The notes below the pieces were generated by a model. It was not told where the DNA came from and did not search any database. It was given only the letters and a program-made list of their open reading frames with translations. From Alitta virens (taxonomy: Eukaryota > Annelida > Polychaeta > Phyllodocida > Nereididae): DNA of 64,000 bases. Made by a program: the position numbers and the translations under genes. Positions 47,990 to 62,594 of this stretch are shown in pieces; the stretch's first letter is position 1, and the number at the start of each line of letters is the position of its first letter. The stretch covers positions 2,180,001 through 2,244,000 of the forward strand of contig OW028573.1 in the NCBI GenBank assembly GCA_932294295.1. Direction: 5' to 3'.

Positions 47990-48465
47990 TCCAAAGTCAA
48001 AACGGCTACCCGCGAAAACGGCTACAACCCAAAACGGCTACAAAATTTAATGGCATCCCCAAAACGGCTACACCCAAAAATCCCAAATGAACACATGTCC
48101 AAAACGGCTAAAAGCGATGTCCAAAACGGCTACAGCCATAAATACCAAAACGGCTACACTTTCATAAATATTTCATAAACTTTCATATATATCAACTGAG
48201 CTAGAAATGGTTCACTTATTCTCTTATTTCGATACTGAGTGTATGCTTGAGACATATGTCTTCCAAACGCTCGTTTTCCGATCTATTGGAGTCCGCTAGT
48301 GCTTCTGTGGACGTTTTGGTCTGTAAGTGTAGCGGGAAAAGGCACTGTAGACGTTATGGTTGAGTAGTGAAAAAGCATGTGGACGTTTTGGCTTAGGCTT
48401 TATAAACCGTGTGGACGTTTTTGTTATGTCCCGAAAATTGGTGAAGACGTTTTGGTTATATAGAT
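47990..48465 (+). mobile_element. AACGGCTAC tandem-arm element, copy C, decayed
   Basis: The left arm is close to copy A (AACGGCTACAACCCAAAACGG, then AAATTTAATGGCATCCC). The right arm has GACGTTTTGG where A and B have AGCCGTTTTGG, and the last motifs of the right end are missing. No target duplication found. Confidence 0.75.
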
Positions 48466-48678
48466 GCGGCATTCCCACAGTTGTGCTACAGCAACGCCCC
48501 TAGTGGACTCCATGTACCTGAGTTAGGGTGCTTTGAGGTTGATAAAAACTCCAGTAAAAATAAAATGAGAACCAATACACAATTTTGGTCTTTATAGATC
48601 AAAAAGTCATAATTCAAACTAACATACATTGTCAAGTTTGATGATGAGACATAACGCCACCTTTATTGGCACACAAAT

Positions 48679-48742
48679 CAGACAGGCAGACAGGCAGACA
48701 GACAGACAGAGCGCCACACAGATAGACAGACAGACAGACACT
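48679..48742. repeat. (CAGA)n microsatellite, interrupted
   Basis: CAGACAGG and CAGACAGA units, broken by GCGCCACACAGAT, over about 60 bp. Confidence 0.9.
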
Positions 48743-48929
48743 ATACAGCATAAATTGATCTGTAGACACCAAAACAATCGCGATGGCTATAGATAGGCTA
48801 GGAGCTGATATAGGCCATGCGTGTTGTGCATTAATTCAGTGTTGTGTTGGTATGTGAACTGCCAGCTGGTGTGGGTGCAACGGCGGCCTGCTGGCTTGGT
48901 GTAGGCTGAGGAGCGCCATCGACCTAATT

Positions 48930-49507
48930 AATTGCTGTATGATGGAATCAGGCAGAGCCTTGCTGCAGCATCTGTTGCTGCCCCTGCTCTAAGATTTGGT
49001 GATATCTTAGATGCAGTAATACCCACGCTGGCGAACAATTAAAGATGCTACGAGACAGCTTAGAGTGAGTGAGTGGTAAGCCATTGGAAAAAAATAAATA
49101 GCGGAATTCTTGGGAGGCAATTCTAACTGCCACGAATGGCTGGTGGCCATCCTTAATTAAAGGTAACATACCTTAATTAGAGGTGGCGAGACTGCAGGGT
49201 TATAAGCCGTTATAGCAAAATTCTGCAGATCTCAGACATGCAAAGTAACCTAGCAGCATGGCTGACATAAGCATAAGATTGTCATGTGAATAGTGAAGTG
49301 AAGCTTAAGATGATATAACATGTAAAAGGAGACAGGGGTGGCCTGGGATGGTGTTGGTTCATTAATTGTGATCCAAAGGTTTGAACACTGGGTGTAGACT
49401 TCGGATGGGGCGAGGCCTATATTAAAGAGCCAAGCCCGAACTGCAGACAAATATACTCTGATCGTCCTGTGTAACAGCTTCGACAAGTAGGTGATTGACA
49501 AATCCAA
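48930..49507 (-). pseudogene. Tyrosine recombinase remnant (Crypton/DIRS type)
   Basis: Three pieces in different frames on the minus strand match the order of transposon tyrosine recombinases: TIRVYLSAVRAWLFNIGL (N-terminal core-binding part, about 49400-49470), FFSNGLPLTHSKLSRSIF (mid catalytic part, about 49050-49100), and ISPNLRAGAATDAAARL with the H-x-x-R region decayed to P-N-L-R (about 48950-49010). Frame changes and lost residues mean it is not functional. It may be the relic of a Crypton or of another DIRS element. Confidence 0.65.
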
Positions 49508-50680
49508 TTTGTGTAATTACAGTTTCACTTAAGAAAGAGTGAGAACAGAGTTTGTGTGGCCAGTTTCATTCATTTTATAGGTCAGAGTGTGGGTGTGTCA
49601 CTCAACTGGCCAATCATGGCCAGATGCCTGGAATGCAGTGACCACTGCAACACTGGCATAACACCAGCAGCATCACAAGCACAAATTCATGCTGGATTTT
49701 TGTTAACAGCCAAAGCACCATACCATTCAAATCAAATGTGTTTTCATCAGAATAAAATAATGTAAGTAGATATTAAGCTTTTGTAAGTTGCTCGGCATTT
49801 TACATGATGGGCCTCCAACAGATATTTGTTGAACACCTTCACAAGCTTTCACCCCTAAGATCAATATGAACCATGCCAATTTCCCAGAAATCAGACTAAC
49901 ATGGATGAGTCCATTGATGTTTGAGTGGGGCACTGTTAAGATTTAATAAGTACTTTTTATTCAAGGAAGACAAATATGCCATAGGTAGGTTATTTAAGCC
50001 ATTTTCAAGGATGTGAAGATCAGTGATCTGACCACAGCTTAAATTTACACAAACATCAGTGATGTCACTGGCAATCTTCACAAGGCTCAGAAGATATTTC
50101 GTAAAACCAATCTTATGAAGTATCTATATCTCTATGAGTTCTGCTATTATAGGATATGTATGGATTGAGATTCTGATACAAAAATCTTAATTTAAGTGAA
50201 CATAACCCTGGACAATGTAAAATGTAGGGACTTTCGCAAAATTTGTTACACAAGGAATATGTTATTAAAGGTGTACAAAACAACAATTGGCCAAACTTAA
50301 AACTCCAATAAAAAATAAAGCACAAAACACAAATATTACTACACAAAGTTTACAGATAACAGAAATTCACAAACAATGGGAACGATGTTCCAAGCATATA
50401 ACTATCTGACAACCATCAGAAATTAGTATACAAAATATATGAAAAGAACAATATTTGTATCAGCTCTGGTGGAAACCTTTTACAAACAATGTGAACTAAA
50501 CAGGATACTGTCATTTTCCTCAGTTTATTAAGAAATAATAAACCTTGAAAAGATTTATATTGTAAAACAGTTAATAATATTCTGCTGTGTAATATTGTTA
50601 TAAAGAGGATGTCTACCAAACCTGGCGCATTAACACCAATACAACATCAGGGTACACTGGCAAAGAGGAGCGAAGGTCTT
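49508..50680. other. Repeat-flanked non-coding stretch
   Basis: No gene recognised. Short open readings here have no domain that I can identify. Confidence 0.4.
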
Positions 50681-50683
50681 TAT

Positions 50684-52584
<1,901 letters not shown>

Positions 52585-52736
52585 GACAGTTTGTTGTGAT
52601 GCCAAACAAAGTAGGAGGTTCAACTTTAAATCACATAAGGCCATTGTCTGAAAGTTTGAGGCAAATCAATTGAGCCTTTTTGATTTTATAACAAAATGAA
52701 CACACAGAAAAAATGGGTATAGGGCTACACGCAAAG

Positions 52737-53692
52737 CACGACTTACTAGACAGGCTCAGCATTATGCAAGATGAAGATGAGTAGACACGGCTTACGAGAC
52801 GCCAGCTCAGCATTGGGCAAGATGATGATGAGTAGACACGGCTTACGAGACGCCAGACAACGCTCAGCATTAGACAAGGTGATGATGAGTAGACACGACT
52901 TACAAGACAGGCTCAGCATTGGGCAAGATGATGATGAGTAGACACGGCTTACGAGACGCCAGACGACGCTCAGCATTGGACAAAGTGATGATGAGTAGAC
53001 ACGACTTACAAGACAGGCTCAGCCTTGGGCAAGATGATGATAAGTAGACATGGCTTACGAGACGCCAGACGACGCTCAGCATTGGACAAGGTGATGATGA
53101 GTAGACACGACTTACGAGACAGGCTCAGCATTGGGCAAGATGATGATGAGTAGACACGGCTTACGAGACGCCAGACGACGCTCAGCATTGGACAAGGTGA
53201 TGATGAGTAGACATGACTCACGAGACAGGCTCAGCATTGGGCAAGATGATGATGAGTAGACACGGCTTACGAGACGCCAGACGACGCTCAGCATTGAACA
53301 AGGTGATGATGAGTAGATAGACTTACGAGACAGGCTCAGCATTGGGCAAGATGATGATGAGTAGACACGGCTTACGAGACGCCAGACGACGCTCAGCATT
53401 GGACAAGGTGATGATGAGTAGACACGACTTATGAGACAGGCTCAGCATTGTGCAAGATGATGATGAGAAGACACGGCTTACGAGACGCCAGACGACGCTC
53501 AGCATTGGACAAGGTGATGATGAGTAGACACGACTTACGAGACGCCAGACGACGCTCAGCATTGGACAAGGTGATGATGAGTAGACACGACTCAGGAGAC
53601 ACCAGACGACGCTCAGCATTGGACAAAGTGATGATGAGTAGACACGACATACTAGACAGGCTCAGCATTGGGCAAGATGATGATGAGTAGAC
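52737..53692. repeat. 106-bp minisatellite, about nine units
   Basis: The unit is made of two related halves of about 58 and 48 bp, each carrying GATGATGATGAGTAGACAC and GCTCAGCATTG; the longer half adds GCCAGACGACG. Equivalent points recur at 52900, 53006, 53112, 53323 and 53429, all multiples of 106 apart. Because 106 is not a multiple of three, the open readings shift frame from unit to unit. One unit has a small deletion near 53317. Confidence 0.93.
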
Positions 53693-53795
53693 ACAGATTC
53701 AAAGTCATGATTTCAACTCTGATCTTCGATGAGGCAAAGGCATGTCATCCAAAGTTAATCTAATGCATGTCCCTTTATGAAGAAATTTCGAATAC

Positions 53796-56700
53796 TCAAT
53801 ATAAGCGGAGGGATGGAGGACTGAAATTCAACTTTCGCTGCAAAAAGATGACATGAGAATCCATAAGTGCAGAATCAACATTAATGAGTCCATTCCAGAA
53901 GTATGGATGTCGGGTTAAAAGACATGATCGTCTGACACAGTAGTACCTCTGGGCAGTTTTGCTACGTGTGGGAATCCAGCCAGTTATGTTGCCATGGTCA
54001 TCTTTTTGAGGGTACCTTTCTTCATGTTTGAAAATGATGTCATATGGCGGTAGTGCATTTTTGCTGTTTAATACACAGTTACAGGTCTGGCACTTCAAAG
54101 ATGGTTTGTTGATATCACTGATGTTCACTAGATAAAAAGGCTTAACGTTGTGCCAAATCTCACAGTACTGGAATGGCCTTGGACTGCTGAGGCTTATGTC
54201 TTCACCCTGTGTAGCAGGTTCAGGTAAGCAGTGCTCAATAGGTTGACAAACTACTCGCTGGTTGCCATCTGGTTTATGGCGATGAATGGCATGTGACGGT
54301 TTATAAGTGTACGTCCCAATCACATCCAGCAATACGTTTTTAAAGTCAGCTGCCACTAGTACATGGTGGCAAATCTGCAGTTTGCTATACTGCTCACATT
54401 TGCAAGAGAGCCTTCGACCATCACTGGAGACAACAGTTGCACCATCAGGCTGAATCAAGCATACAGAGCCATTTTGAAGTTCTTTTATGGCATCGTGTGA
54501 TATAATTTCTTCTGCTTGTTTCCATAGAATTCTAACCAGGCTTCGTGGGAGATTCCCCATCTCTTCGTTAAACTCTTCAGGTTGAACTGAGAGTTTTCTT
54601 GTTAATGGTCTGCCAGATTGTGCGGGTGGTATCAAGAATAGCTTCTTTATTTTAAGTTCTTTCTGCTGCTCGGTCATTCCTCTCCATACCTGTGGTGATA
54701 CTTCTAGATGTTTGAAGTGTTTGGAGAGCCTATACTCACCTTGACCATAGAGAGCTTTGATCATTTCCCACTCATGAGGAATTACAATATTGGCATGGAC
54801 AAGCTCATGGATGTGGGCTTGATCTACAAAGTTGCCACCAATGCTCTCCTTAAGGACACTGTTCATGGACTCTGCTCTCTGATTGTTAAACTTGTTAGGT
54901 GGATTGCCAAGTCCACCATCAATCCTTACCTGCTTACCCATGCACAACAATAAAGTGTCCTTCATTGGTCTTACCCTGAGACGCTTGCTCTCCATGTAAT
55001 CCTTAAATCCAGCTGGCCATGCTTTGGCAGCATTTTCATAGGCTTTGTTGAAGTTAGGAAGATCTTGATCCACCAACCCGCCTTGTCTCTGTCCATTTAA
55101 TTGCACCCAAGATGGATTTTATTATTTGATCTGGATTATTTGATTCAATATCTTGCAATTTCCTTTTGATATCGTCATGCACATGGTTAAAACATCTTAA
55201 ATGAAGGCTAGCTTTGTGGGCATTGTGCCCAGGAGGGTCTATAGGAAACACGTTCTCAAATGCTGTCTCAAGTGCTAATTCACCATCAGTACCATATATC
55301 AGACTGTCACCACATCTGGACTTCAACTGGCTTGCCAGGAAAGAGTAGTCCTGTACATTTCTTGTGGTGCTAGTCATCATGCTTAAAGAGGAAGTAGGAT
55401 GTGCACCTTTTCTAGACTTGTGAACAATTACAGGATTTGCAAATGAAACACATGTGGTGTAGAAGGGTCCTACTTTGTATGTCATATCCACGCAGAGTTG
55501 AGATTTTATTTTAGAAGAAGGGGTACAAAACGTTGAGATCCACCTAAGACAGTTGTCTGATGAAGCAAAAGTTAAAGGGAAGATTTTGTTGGAAGGCTGT
55601 CTCAGGTCAAAGTCAACACTTTTTACAAAATTGCCACTGTCCATGAGAGCTATTAGTTTGGCAAAATTTGGGGTAACAACTTTGCCAGTGTTCCTCGATT
55701 TCTTTGCATTCTGAACACGTTTTTTAATATTGTACACCTGTTGCCTATCTCTAGCAATATCACTAGGTGCTTTTCAACCAAAAACACCTGCATTTTCTTC
55801 ATCAATAATATTCACAATATTTTTGGGCGTTTCATAACGTGCCAGTTCTTTTTGGCGTTTCAGGACAGATGGCTTTGTTCTGACAAATGTTGTTGCACCA
55901 AGTTTGGAATTTCCATGGGGTCTATGTACATTTTTGTGAGTGTTACCTAGGTATTGTATCACAGCATAATTAACTAATCCATTCCTTGTAATGACTTTGG
56001 TAATTATGCGCTTTAATTTCTGGTTTACTTGATTGTTTTTGTCACTGTAGAGACGTTTAACATGATAAATGTCATCTCTACTTAACAAAGGATCTGTTTT
56101 TTTAACATTTTTCCTTTTAATAATGTTTACGGACAATTTTCCATTTTCAATAGTTGCTCTGACAATGGCGGAAGGGGATGAATTATTGGCATAACTACCA
56201 GAGTCATCACAAGATAAATCGGAAACATTGACAGCAGAAAGGTCAACAACAAATGTTGAATTACTTGTGGGCGATGGAACAGTTTTGCAGGTCTGATGAG
56301 CAGCATATTCTGTGATACAGCACAGCCGCACTAGGTCAGAGGTCCTTAGGCCTTCCTTTCTGTGTTCAAAAACTGAACACACTGCATCTGCAAATGGAAT
56401 GGTATATCATTAGATGTATTAAAAAAATATATATATTATAGAATAAACTATAGAAAGAAACATTGTTATTCTACATTCAATGCAGGAATAAATACCACAT
56501 TTTGTCAAATACAAATAATATTCTTAACCTAACAATGTTGGAATGGATTTTAGAGCTACAGCGTTTGCTTGGAAAGACCAAAGTTTAACTCTTTCCTGCA
56601 TCACATTAATTTTGTTTGGTGTGCTTTGAAAGTATCAAAATGATGAATTAAAGACAAATGCTGGCTCTTGGCCTCCTCTTAAACATGGAGTCAGAGTGAG

Positions 56701-57560
56701 ATGATCACTTTTTGTAATGGAGACAATAAAATAATAAAGGACAAGGAACCAAATGTTAACAAAAATAAGTGACTAGATAATTATCACATGCGTTTTTCTA
56801 TTGTAAGGACACCTCACTAAGGCCAGTTGCCACTATCAAGGGGTGCCCCTAAAATATCATATTTCCCTAATTCTCGACCGATGAAATTCTCCATCATGTA
56901 ATTTAAGTAGTAATTAAAAAAAGATAGACGGTTATATAGATAGCTGGCTAGCTAGCTAGCTAGGTATATCAATAGATAGATATGAACTTCAACCAAATCA
57001 AAAAGTCACTCATCTCACCGGATGACAGTCAATGCTTAAATATCTATACCAAAATAAAACCTGAGGGGTTTTCTGTCCAAAAATCTAAACTTTAGCTCAG
57101 GCATTAGCCAGGTGAATTAATTAAATCTTAACTTTTTTGCTATTATGTTCCAGCCAGTTGAAATACGCTTGACAAATGGATTTACCTTTGGAGGGCTCCT
57201 CTGTTAACAAGTTGTCACTGTCATCGCCTTCATCTGCTGAAGATGATATGCAGAGGACCTCATCTGCTGAAGCTGATACAGAGTGTGCCTCATCTCCTGC
57301 CAAGACTGCCACATACACTGGGTTGATGTCAACTTGATCATAGGAAAAATGTTCAGCTATGTAGTTAAGATTCGTATGACGTCATCAATAGAATGGAATG
57401 ACAGCAGGTACGCCTTGCCATTTGGATCTGGTAGACCCTTGCTATTGCAGGCGTGGGGATCAAACAAGCTGTATTGGCTGTTTTTGTACAAAAGAGCACG
57501 ACATCTACCTTGCATCCTCAGCAGAAAAGACATTTTTGGATGAATTTAACAGGACAATCA
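53796..57560 (-). pseudogene. Mutator-like (MULE) DDE transposase with SWIM zinc finger, broken
   Basis: Minus-strand order: a segment with SLFDPHACNSKGLPDPNG (about 57400-57490), resembling a cysteine-peptidase-like domain often joined to such transposases; an exon ending at 57186 with an AAAG/GTAAAT donor; an intron of 799 bp; then 55774-56386, 55054-55737 and 53796-55106. Catalytic candidates: D in LCVDMTYKVGPFY, D in LIYGTDGELALE, a C/H pair in LRCFNHVHDD, and E in NNQRAESMNSVLKE. The SWIM finger is CKCEQYSKLQICHH (C-x-C-x8-C-x-H). An in-frame TGA (55774-55776) interrupts it, and a one-base frame change near 55100 separates the second and third parts; a further shift lies near 57375. Spliced and in frame otherwise, so it decayed recently. 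Adjacent to the minisatellite. Confidence 0.8.
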
Positions 57561-59928
57561 CCATCCAGCCCTCCCCCCCACCCCATCCACTCCTCCTAGC
57601 ACAGTGTCCGCAAAATCACGTGGAATGACCACTGAAGACGTTAACATTTTTGGGACTTAATATTTACTGACTGATTGAACGGATTAGCTGAACTGACAGA
57701 CAGAATTGACTGAGTTCAGTGACATAACTTTAACCATTTAGCTTTTAACCATCCTACATAGCCCCCCCCCCTCCCCCCCCCCCCCCCACTTGCTTCTTAC
57801 AAGCACAAGAGCGATTTTACATGTTTATTTACATTTAACAAAACCATTCTATATTTGAATTAGAGTCATTCCGTGTCAATTGAAAAAATTCCTGAAAAAA
57901 TTAAAAATGCATAACTGGATAATGAACAAAGATCCCACCATGAACGTTTAACTGAACATTGCCAAAAAATATGATCTTTAAAATAATCTAGGTTTCAGGT
58001 TAGTGCATGTTACCATACATGGGCAATTTTACTTTGAATTTATTGAAAATTGTGTTTTTTTCCAGATTTTGTACTATATTTTTTTGAAACTACATGTCTG
58101 ATACACATTTTATTCCTGGTACTAATGGTACCCATATCATAATGTTATAGAACTCATTCTAGAAGTGGCATTTTAAATTATTGTTGAATTATGTTAAATT
58201 ATAATACAATATATTCATGAGTATTAACCTGTACCAAAGAAATGATGGAAAAATTAAACTACAATAGTATTAATACGAAAATTGCAGTTGTTTAGAAGGG
58301 TTGTGAGTTTTTATAAAGCACATGCAGCAAGAACATAAAGCATACCAGCTGCCTTGATAAATGGCCATGGCGCCATGCACCATTATTAGTCAAAATGTAA
58401 ATAATTTGAAGTTTGCTATATTTTCCATGGTCATTTCTGCTGCTTATTTGTGACCATAACAAATGGCTACAAATGATGACAATATGGCAAACGAAGTTTG
58501 TACACAGATTTTTTTAAAATATCAAATTCAGTTCAGATATAAATGTATAAACATATCTTTTTTGTGCTTCTCCATGAAATAACATATGTAATTTATTTTG
58601 GAGTTCACTTTATTATAACTGCTCTAAAGAGTTTCAGTACAATTTCTGTGTCCTATGTGATTACAAGAGGCAAAAAAACAAACTTTCGTTAGAAATAAAT
58701 CAATGCATGCTTGCAATTCCATAGCATTTCATCAATTATATTATATATATGTATATTCATTGATAAAGGCCATATGGCATCTGGCTGCCAAAGCTAGTTT
58801 GTAATGGAAATTTGTGAAATGATTAAGTAAATATTTTACATTTTATGGTCAAATCCTTTTTATGTACTTTCTGTAATTTATATGTAATAATTACTGAAAA
58901 TAAATTCAATATCAATAAATTTAATTGAATTAAAAAACTTGAATAGCTCTATTGATACCAGCAAAAGTGAGTTATTGTCTGACATAATTTGCAATCTATG
59001 GTTAAACAACCCACGTGATTAATGAATAAACAGCGATGTCAATCAAACTTAAGCTCCGCCCCCTGCAGTGACTGTGCGACGTAACGACATTGAAATGATT
59101 ATGCAATGTGAGCGGGCACAGTCAAAACACCAACTAATTGTAACAACTGTTAACTGAATAGCCAGTCAAGTATAATTGTTTACCAAGCTTTTAATATGCA
59201 AACCATGCCTAGACCTATTAAAAACATGTAGATCATGTAGATGATTGACAGCTCAATTTGGGTTCAATGAACTTTTGACAGTTGTTGATTTGTATATTAT
59301 TTACTATTTAGTACTTTGGATACCAATATACAAACCAGCCAACTAACTAAAAATTTTTATAATAATAGCCTATTTTCATCACCTAGCAAGTTGGGGTTTG
59401 ATTATATTTGATTCTGTCTATTTTGTGCTGATCCATCATGATCAAGCCTCCATGCCACAGGAAAAAAATATATGACAAAACAGTTGGACATTTATTTTGA
59501 ATCCTACTACCTTAAAACCCCAGTGAAGTGCCAATAATAAAGTTATCAAATTATTTAAAAATAAAAATCATAATAATTTGCCACTTCTAGAAGTCGCAAA
59601 TTCATTATATCATTGTTCTAATTGGCCTATACTGCTATAGACTAACACGACTACCCTGTAAAAATAAGGAAAGTCAACAATGGTCTGGAATGATATGAAG
59701 AACATATAATACCATAATTTTTTGCTATTATATTTTTTCTAATAGATAAATAAATTTGTAAAAATCTTGAGTAATTAATGTAGTCTACAAGGCATAATAA
59801 ACGTGATAAATCAATATTTTGATGGACAGAGCCCCCTAGGGGTACTGATGAACAATTGTCAGAAAATATCAGATACATTTGAGAATAATTCAGCTGTATT
59901 GAAGCACAAATTTGTTCAAATTAGAGGG
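57561..59928. other. Non-coding stretch
   Basis: No gene or known repeat seen apart from a C-rich run at about 57761-57788. AT-rich, with (AT)-rich low complexity. Confidence 0.5.
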
Positions 59929-59929
59929 T

Positions 59930-61136
59930 TTAGTGCAGTATAGTGTACCCAAATGTATGCCCATATTTGGGGGCCATTAAAAATTAAATTTTATCAAATA
60001 TTTCACAAGTTTTAGGTTCTAGCACAATTAAAATAACATTTTATAAAGTCTCAGGGCTAGTTCATCTTCTTCTCAGCAGCCCCAAGCTTTATGTACACTG
60101 GCTAGGCCAGTCTAGACCAGACTTGTCTTCTCATGCAATCAATCGTCTATCATCCAATCAATCCTGACTCAATCTGTCATCAATATTTCTTATGTCCAAG
60201 TAAATCAAAACAATGAAGTCAGAAGTGCCTTGTTCCTTTCCCAAAGCTGGTCAGGTAAAAACTAATCTTTATTTTCAATTAATCACTATATATATTAAAA
60301 CTCAATCAGATATCTCTCAAGAGACACAAAGTTCACGCACACAAGTTCCACAGTTCAAGTTTCAGGGACCCAAAGGTCAAGTCTTGACCGATGGATGACC
60401 AGCCCTCTCTCAATGAGCAATCCTATTTAACACAAGCCCATTATTCAACAATGCATATCAACAAAGCACTCATGTTTAACTGATATAACTCTACTCCATA
60501 CTTATCACAAAGGGATATTAAGTTACTATGTTAAGGCTTAAATGCCTGACAAAGGGGAGCAATCTATTGGATCTAAAGCCTGCTCAGATAAGATTCAAAG
60601 CCAGGTTCAAACATTCAAGGCATTAACATTTAGCTAATTAATCATCATAAATAAAGAAATGCTCCTGGCATTAACATTCAGCAAGTTAATCATCATGAAT
60701 AAAACAATACTCATCATCATGAAGTAAAACAATACTCATGGCGTTAATATTCAGTAAACATAATTAATTATGATTAAAATAATATAAAACAATACATAAT
60801 CAACATGCGTGCTCATTGAGAGGAGGTGGCCATAGTAAGGAGGAGCTGACATGCTTCTGGCTTCCTAAATAATCTAGTTGCATCTAAAATGATCTTATAT
60901 TATTAGCTTGCACCAAATTGGGGGTGTGAACTTTACAATTTGGTGTAGATAAGCAGGGGTTTGGGGGGCGGTAGCAAAAATAAACACTGTCTTTACCGTG
61001 AAGATGAAACGGCCGTCATAACTACATTAATTTTTTGTGACGTCATAATTACATTTCAAGCATTTTACGTCATAGGCCTGCAATGAGGCTAGTTAAATAT
61101 GGTCATAAATCTGGGTCCTATACTGCACTTTTTCCA
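59930..61136. mobile_element. GTGCAGTATAGCG MITE, copy 4 (reversed, enlarged)
   Basis: The left end is GTGCAGTATAGTGTACCCAAATGTATG. The right end is TATGGTCATAAATCTGGGTCCTATACTGCAC. The segment at about 60900-61080 matches copy 2 reversed, including TCTTTACCGTGAAGATGAAA and TGACGTCATAATTACATT. The middle (about 60050-60895) has no match in the other copies and may be a later insertion of about 850 bp. Confidence 0.7.
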
Positions 61137-62195
61137 ATAATACTTTGGTCACAGAAATCGAACTAAAACTGTACACAACAATCAAGGATACTGAAAAACA
61201 CCCTAAAACTTATTGTATTTAACCTTATCTAAATCAAAAGACTTTGAAACCTAGAGCAACACAGCAAGATTTAAACTTAGTTCTCATAAAAGCAACTAAC
61301 CTGATACCAAATTTCCATAAACTTATATAAAATACAATTTAAATCACTGACATCAAATAAAGAACCTGAAATTATATATACTTGAGTAATTTCCTTAAAA
61401 AAGTAATGTAGACTTTAATTTAACATTGAAAAAAAATTGGCTGCGCCAGGTTCCTGTATTTGTGCCACCATGGACACTATATTTTTTTACATGTGCAGAA
61501 ATTAATGCTTGTGGAACTTCATAAACAACTTTGAACTCACTTGTAATGATGCAAAATATAAATTATAATCTTATTGTGATATTATGATCAGTATTTGTAT
61601 AATAACGAAGCCAATTAGAAAAATAGTGCATTTTGTATCTAATTGCAGTGAATCTGCCAGTGACGTAGATCTTTATTGAGACATTTCTGGTACAACTTCA
61701 ATGTTGTTTTAGGCAATTATATGGTTGAGTAGTGTTTTTGACATATGTAGCAGAAGTTAAAGAAAACTGGTCATGTCTGATGGGATAAACTTGTTTAGAA
61801 AAAGTGATCTTTGTCTATAATACATTAACTCTGTATATTATTTCTAGAACTGCAACAGTCGCCTAATCTTGAAAGGAGTGTGAATTTACTCTGGTGTGTT
61901 TACAGCACCCATCAGCCAAGTTGCTGGTGCTAATAACGACATCCAGAAACAGATCTAAAACATGTTTGGATCCACCCCTGGAAGTCGTTATTATCGCCAG
62001 CAACTTCTCCGATGGCCGCAACCTTGCTGTTGGGAGCTGTTATTAAAAATGATTTTGCTCTCCTATGACTGTGTTGACACCTGTATATATATGGACTTTA
62101 GAACTCTTCTTATTCTGAGTACTTTATAAGTTATTCATTGATATATTTGTGCAACTGGAATCTTGGCAACTAGGCACAGTAGGAAATACATTGCA
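61137..62195. other. Non-coding stretch
   Basis: Nothing recognised. Confidence 0.4.
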
Positions 62196-62441
62196 TTAAT
62201 CAGATTTACTGTTGTAGCAAATACTTTCAAAAACTATCAAACCCTGTAATACATATAATACAGCTGTTTTCATTGAAGCTTGGGCAAAGGAAACTTTTGA
62301 GAAGTTATGACGTTTAAGCATATCAACCCACTTGTCAGTTTTGTTTTGCACTAAAATGTCATATAATTGTCTAACTGTAAATTTCATGTTCTCTTGGTCA
62401 TTTAAACCAAAAACCACTCTGAAAGTTTCAGTTGCCCGTAA
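62196..62441 (-). CDS. Possible terminal coding exon, unknown product
   Basis: After an acceptor (TTGATACAACAG) the minus strand reads LRATETFRVVFGLNDQENM and continues to a stop at 62196, about 81 codons of ordinary composition with VRQLYDILVQNKTDKWVDML. I recognise no family. It could be the last exon of a gene whose other exons lie to the right, a transposon fragment, or chance. The same frame is open up to 62594. Confidence 0.25.
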   Translation of the reverse strand, partial: LRATETFRVVFGLNDQENMKFTVRQLYDILVQNKTDKWVDMLKRHNFSKVSFAQASMKTAVLYVLQGLIVFESICYNSKSD

Positions 62442-62594
62442 CTGTTGTATCAAAGAACAAAGGTAGAACTTACTTGGTAAGGCAGTGGTAATCCAGATGA
62501 TGATCAGTTGGTGAAGATCACAGATGTGTGACAAGTTGCTACCCGCTCGGTATTTGAAGATCAGGCAAAAGAATGCCCCACCCTGCGAGGGCAA

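Noticed and set aside
52631..53690. Series of overlapping minus-strand readings
   Set aside because: Translation of the 106-bp minisatellite; frame rotates each unit.
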